The translations under genes were made by a program, and so were the position numbers. DNA of 64,000 nt from Roseivirga sp. UBA6061 (GTDB lineage Bacteria; Bacteroidota; Bacteroidia; Cytophagales; Cyclobacteriaceae), in contig DIYF01000017.1 of assembly GCA_002427745.1 (NCBI GenBank), forward strand, positions 1 through 64,000, in the 5' to 3' direction. This document shows positions 62,005 to 64,000 of this stretch, piece by piece (positions within the stretch are counted from its first letter, which is position 1; every line of letters begins with the position of its first letter). The notes below the pieces were generated by a model. That model did no database searches. It saw only the letters and a list, made by a program, of their open reading frames with translations, and was not told the DNA's origin.

Positions 62005-62152
62005 TGAGATCGCGAAGCTAAGAGAATCTCTATATACCCCACTAAAAATCTATATGAGATTACGATTTCAATTCCTTCTTCTTTTAAATGCTATACGCTG
62101 TCTCACGACAGGGTCAACTTTCAAACTGCATTATCGTTATCCAAACAAACTT

Positions 62153-62572
62153 ATGATGGCAATAGGCGTATTCGCAGCAGTCAATATTCTGACCCTCACG
62201 CTGATCTTTCTTCATCTTAAAAGATCAAATTCTGTAAGGTTGTTTGGTATATATTTAATTGCATTTGTATTTCTCCTGGAGATAGTGAATGGCGATGACT
62301 ACGATCTCATTCGATATGCACTGGAACACGAGTATTACCCGTTTAAATTCTTCTTCCAGATTTTTTCATTGTTTGTACCGGTCCTTCTGGGGATTATTCA
62401 TCTGATAAAAGGTGGTAGATTGTTCCCTATATCAAAAAACAAACTGGTTCTGGCAGGAATACTCTTCCTGGCATTATACCTTTTTGCAGAAGCTCCTCTG
62501 CATGGAATTCACGGAGACTTTGGAGGTAACCAGCATGGACATTCCTATTGGAGTGATGGTCATCTGCATTGA
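62153..62572 (+). CDS. Small membrane protein with His-rich tail
   Basis: 139 residues from the ATG at 62153; the frame is open to 61982, but the extra part overlaps the divergent EamA gene or looks non-coding. Four membrane spans (about 3-20, 29-44, 64-82, 95-110). The C-terminus after the last span, HGIHGDFGGNQHGHSYWSD followed by GHLH, has seven His, suggesting metal binding. No family recognised. The exact start is uncertain. Confidence 0.6.
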   Translation: MMAIGVFAAVNILTLTLIFLHLKRSNSVRLFGIYLIAFVFLLEIVNGDDYDLIRYALEHEYYPFKFFFQIFSLFVPVLLGIIHLIKGGRLFPISKNKLVLAGILFLALYLFAEAPLHGIHGDFGGNQHGHSYWSDGHLH

Positions 62573-62608
62573 CAGTTTTACAAGCTGATGAAATTGGTTT
62601 CTTAGCCG

Positions 62609-63355
62609 TTAAATTATGCCTTTCGTGCCTAAAGCCTGCATAAAGGCATCGCGCATGCGCTTGCTGATGGTCAGCGTATGCTGCTCAATCTTTACCATAT
62701 TACCCTCTACCTCTTCTATACGATTGATATTGACAATACAGGAACGGTGGATACGGAAAAAGTCAGACGATGGCAGCATTTCTTCCATAAAACCGGTGGT
62801 TTGCAGTGCGAGCAATACATCGTTTTCAGTATGCAGCTTCACATACTCACCGAAGCTTTCTACAAAGAGGATTTCTGCATACTTCACCTTAACCATCTTT
62901 CGGTTGGTCTTTACAAAAAAGAAGTCGGAGGCTCTGGCAGTTTCCGGGGGCTGGTCAGTTTTAAGATTAGCAACAGGTTCTTCTTTTGAGAACTGAATCA
63001 ATTCAATCGCCTTGTCAATGGCGCGGCAGAAGCGCTGAAAAGAAATGGGCTTCACCAGGTAATCAATCACATCCAGCTCGTAGCCTTCCAGCGCATATTC
63101 TGAATAGGCCGTGGTAAAAATGGTCACGGGTTGGTGCTTCAGGGTTTTTACGAGGTCAATACCCGTCAGGTCATCCATCTGGATATCAGTCAGCAGGATA
63201 TCAACTTCTCCCTTATTAATGATTCGCTTGGCGTCTAATGCATTGCCCGCTGTCCCCACTACCTCCAGTTCCGTCATTTTCTTTGCATAGCTGAGCAGCA
63301 GGTCTCTGGCTGGCTCCTCATCATCTACAATCAGTACTTTATAATGCTTTTCCAT
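62609..63355 (-). CDS. LytTR-family response regulator
   Basis: 248 residues. DDE at 11-13, phospho-acceptor D57 (VDILLTDIQMDDLTG), K in DYLVKPISF. Linker about 125-145, LytTR domain after that (FFFVKTNRKMVKVKYAEILF, FFRIHRSCIVNINRIEEVEG). It starts immediately after the stop of the kinase gene. Confidence 0.94.
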   Translation of the reverse strand: MEKHYKVLIVDDEEPARDLLLSYAKKMTELEVVGTAGNALDAKRIINKGEVDILLTDIQMDDLTGIDLVKTLKHQPVTIFTTAYSEYALEGYELDVIDYLVKPISFQRFCRAIDKAIELIQFSKEEPVANLKTDQPPETARASDFFFVKTNRKMVKVKYAEILFVESFGEYVKLHTENDVLLALQTTGFMEEMLPSSDFFRIHRSCIVNINRIEEVEGNMVKIEQHTLTISKRMRDAFMQALGTKGII

Positions 63356-64000
63356 TTATACTTTCCTTTCCAGTGGCATGCTTACTCTGATACGGTAAAC
63401 TCCCTCCTTCTCTTCATTCTCCAGGGTATAATCATCCCCATACTGTAATTCCAGGCGTTTGACCACATTTTCATGCCCTACTCCGCCATACTTTGTTTGC
63501 GGACCCTTTCGGGTCTTTACGGTATTTGAAATCTCACAAACGCAAAGGTCTGCCTCATCTACTTCCAAATCTACCTTCAGGAAACCCGCGGGATTACTTA
63601 CCGCATCGCTATGTTTGCAGGCATTCTCCACCAGGTTAACGATGATCAGCGGAGCGATCAAATGATACCCCTTTACGCCTGAAATATTCAGGCTAATATT
63701 CTGCTGATCTGAATTCTTCATTTTATAGATCTCCAGCAAATCATCAACTGCCTCCAGCTCTTTATTCAACTCTACCTTTTCTTCACTACAATCGTAGACC
63801 ATAAACCTGAGTACAGAGGACAACCGTTCCAACATAAAGGCCGATTTTTCATTGCCCGTCTGCACATAGGAGTAAATATTGTTAAGTGTGTTAAACAGGA
63901 AATGTGGATTGATCTGGGACTTCAAAAAATTCAGCTCAGCTTCCAGCTTCTCATTTCTCAAGAGCCCCTCCTTCCGGATATTGCGATACCAGGCTTCCAC
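63356..64000 (-). CDS. LytS-type histidine kinase, C-terminal part (cut by window edge)
   Basis: At least 214 residues; the gene continues beyond 64000, where its sensor and membrane part must lie. H33 in SQINPHFLFNTLNNIYSYV is the phospho-acceptor, N-box IVNLVENACKHSDAV, G-box GGVGHENVVKRLEL. Directly upstream of the LytTR regulator. Confidence 0.92.
   Translation of the reverse strand: MEAWYRNIRKEGLLRNEKLEAELNFLKSQINPHFLFNTLNNIYSYVQTGNEKSAFMLERLSSVLRFMVYDCSEEKVELNKELEAVDDLLEIYKMKNSDQQNISLNISGVKGYHLIAPLIIVNLVENACKHSDAVSNPAGFLKVDLEVDEADLCVCEISNTVKTRKGPQTKYGGVGHENVVKRLELQYGDDYTLENEEKEGVYRIRVSMPLERKV

Overview
The window reads as chromosomal DNA of a free-living, probably marine Bacteroidota of the Cytophagales type. 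Supporting signs: a Bacteroidota-type omega/Rpb6 subunit, an OstA-like LPS-transport protein, a DUF4835 protein next to coaBC and recN, several LytTR histidine kinase/response regulator pairs, an MscS channel, and many -7 elements of the form TAnnTTTG, the signature of the Bacteroidota primary sigma factor. Genus is not resolvable by eye.

Layout. 0.1-0.46 kb: remains of a cystathionine gamma-lyase/synthase-type gene. 0.46-8.7 kb: MscS channel with a DUF3352-like membrane protein, a MORN-like protein, malate dehydrogenase, a cyclic-nucleotide-domain protein and tilS. 8.8-16.2 kb: envelope and housekeeping cluster (OstA-like, bamD, omega, coaBC, DUF4835, recN, membrane protein). 16.3-21.9 kb: TPR lipoprotein, dgkA, DUF1801, outer-membrane protein, AarF/ABC1 kinase and TetR regulator. 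22.1-26.4 kb: LytTR two-component pair divergent from an ABC exporter, with a 21-bp-spaced direct repeat between them. 26.5-38.7 kb: iodotyrosine-deiodinase-like flavoprotein, PBP4-type peptidase, HTTM protein, BNR-repeat protein with S10 peptidase, FtsX/MacB-type permease, TPR protein. 38.8-43.7 kb: LodB/LodA-like quinoprotein pair divergent from a group II PLP decarboxylase. 43.7-46.4 kb: tandem hairpin-rich repeats, a complete IS110 element and a cupin. 46.5-50.8 kb: operon of a small protein with a ubiquitin-like diglycine end, a DUF4132-type protein and a lipoprotein. 51.5-58.1 kb: small uncharacterised proteins, a second LytTR pair with its own direct-repeat site, a Tat-signal HisC-like aminotransferase and an NTF2-like protein. 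58.2-60.5 kb: prs, rplY, pth. 60.5-61.1 kb: seven-copy hairpin repeat. 61.1-64.0 kb: EamA transporter, a His-tailed membrane protein and a third LytTR pair cut by the window edge.

The most striking item is the IS110 element at 44.6-45.8 kb. Its 5' non-coding region folds into two loops. Their single-stranded segments match, by short runs of seven to eight bases, the flanking genomic palindrome (target) and the element's own two ends (donor), with a consistent CA core. This is a bridge RNA read directly from sequence, and the empty target site can be rebuilt and compared with an intact palindrome 330 bp upstream. The second item is the operon pairing a diglycine-ending beta-grasp-like protein with a DUF4132-type protein. 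Third is the pair of predicted LytTR operators. No tRNA, rRNA, CRISPR array or prophage was seen.
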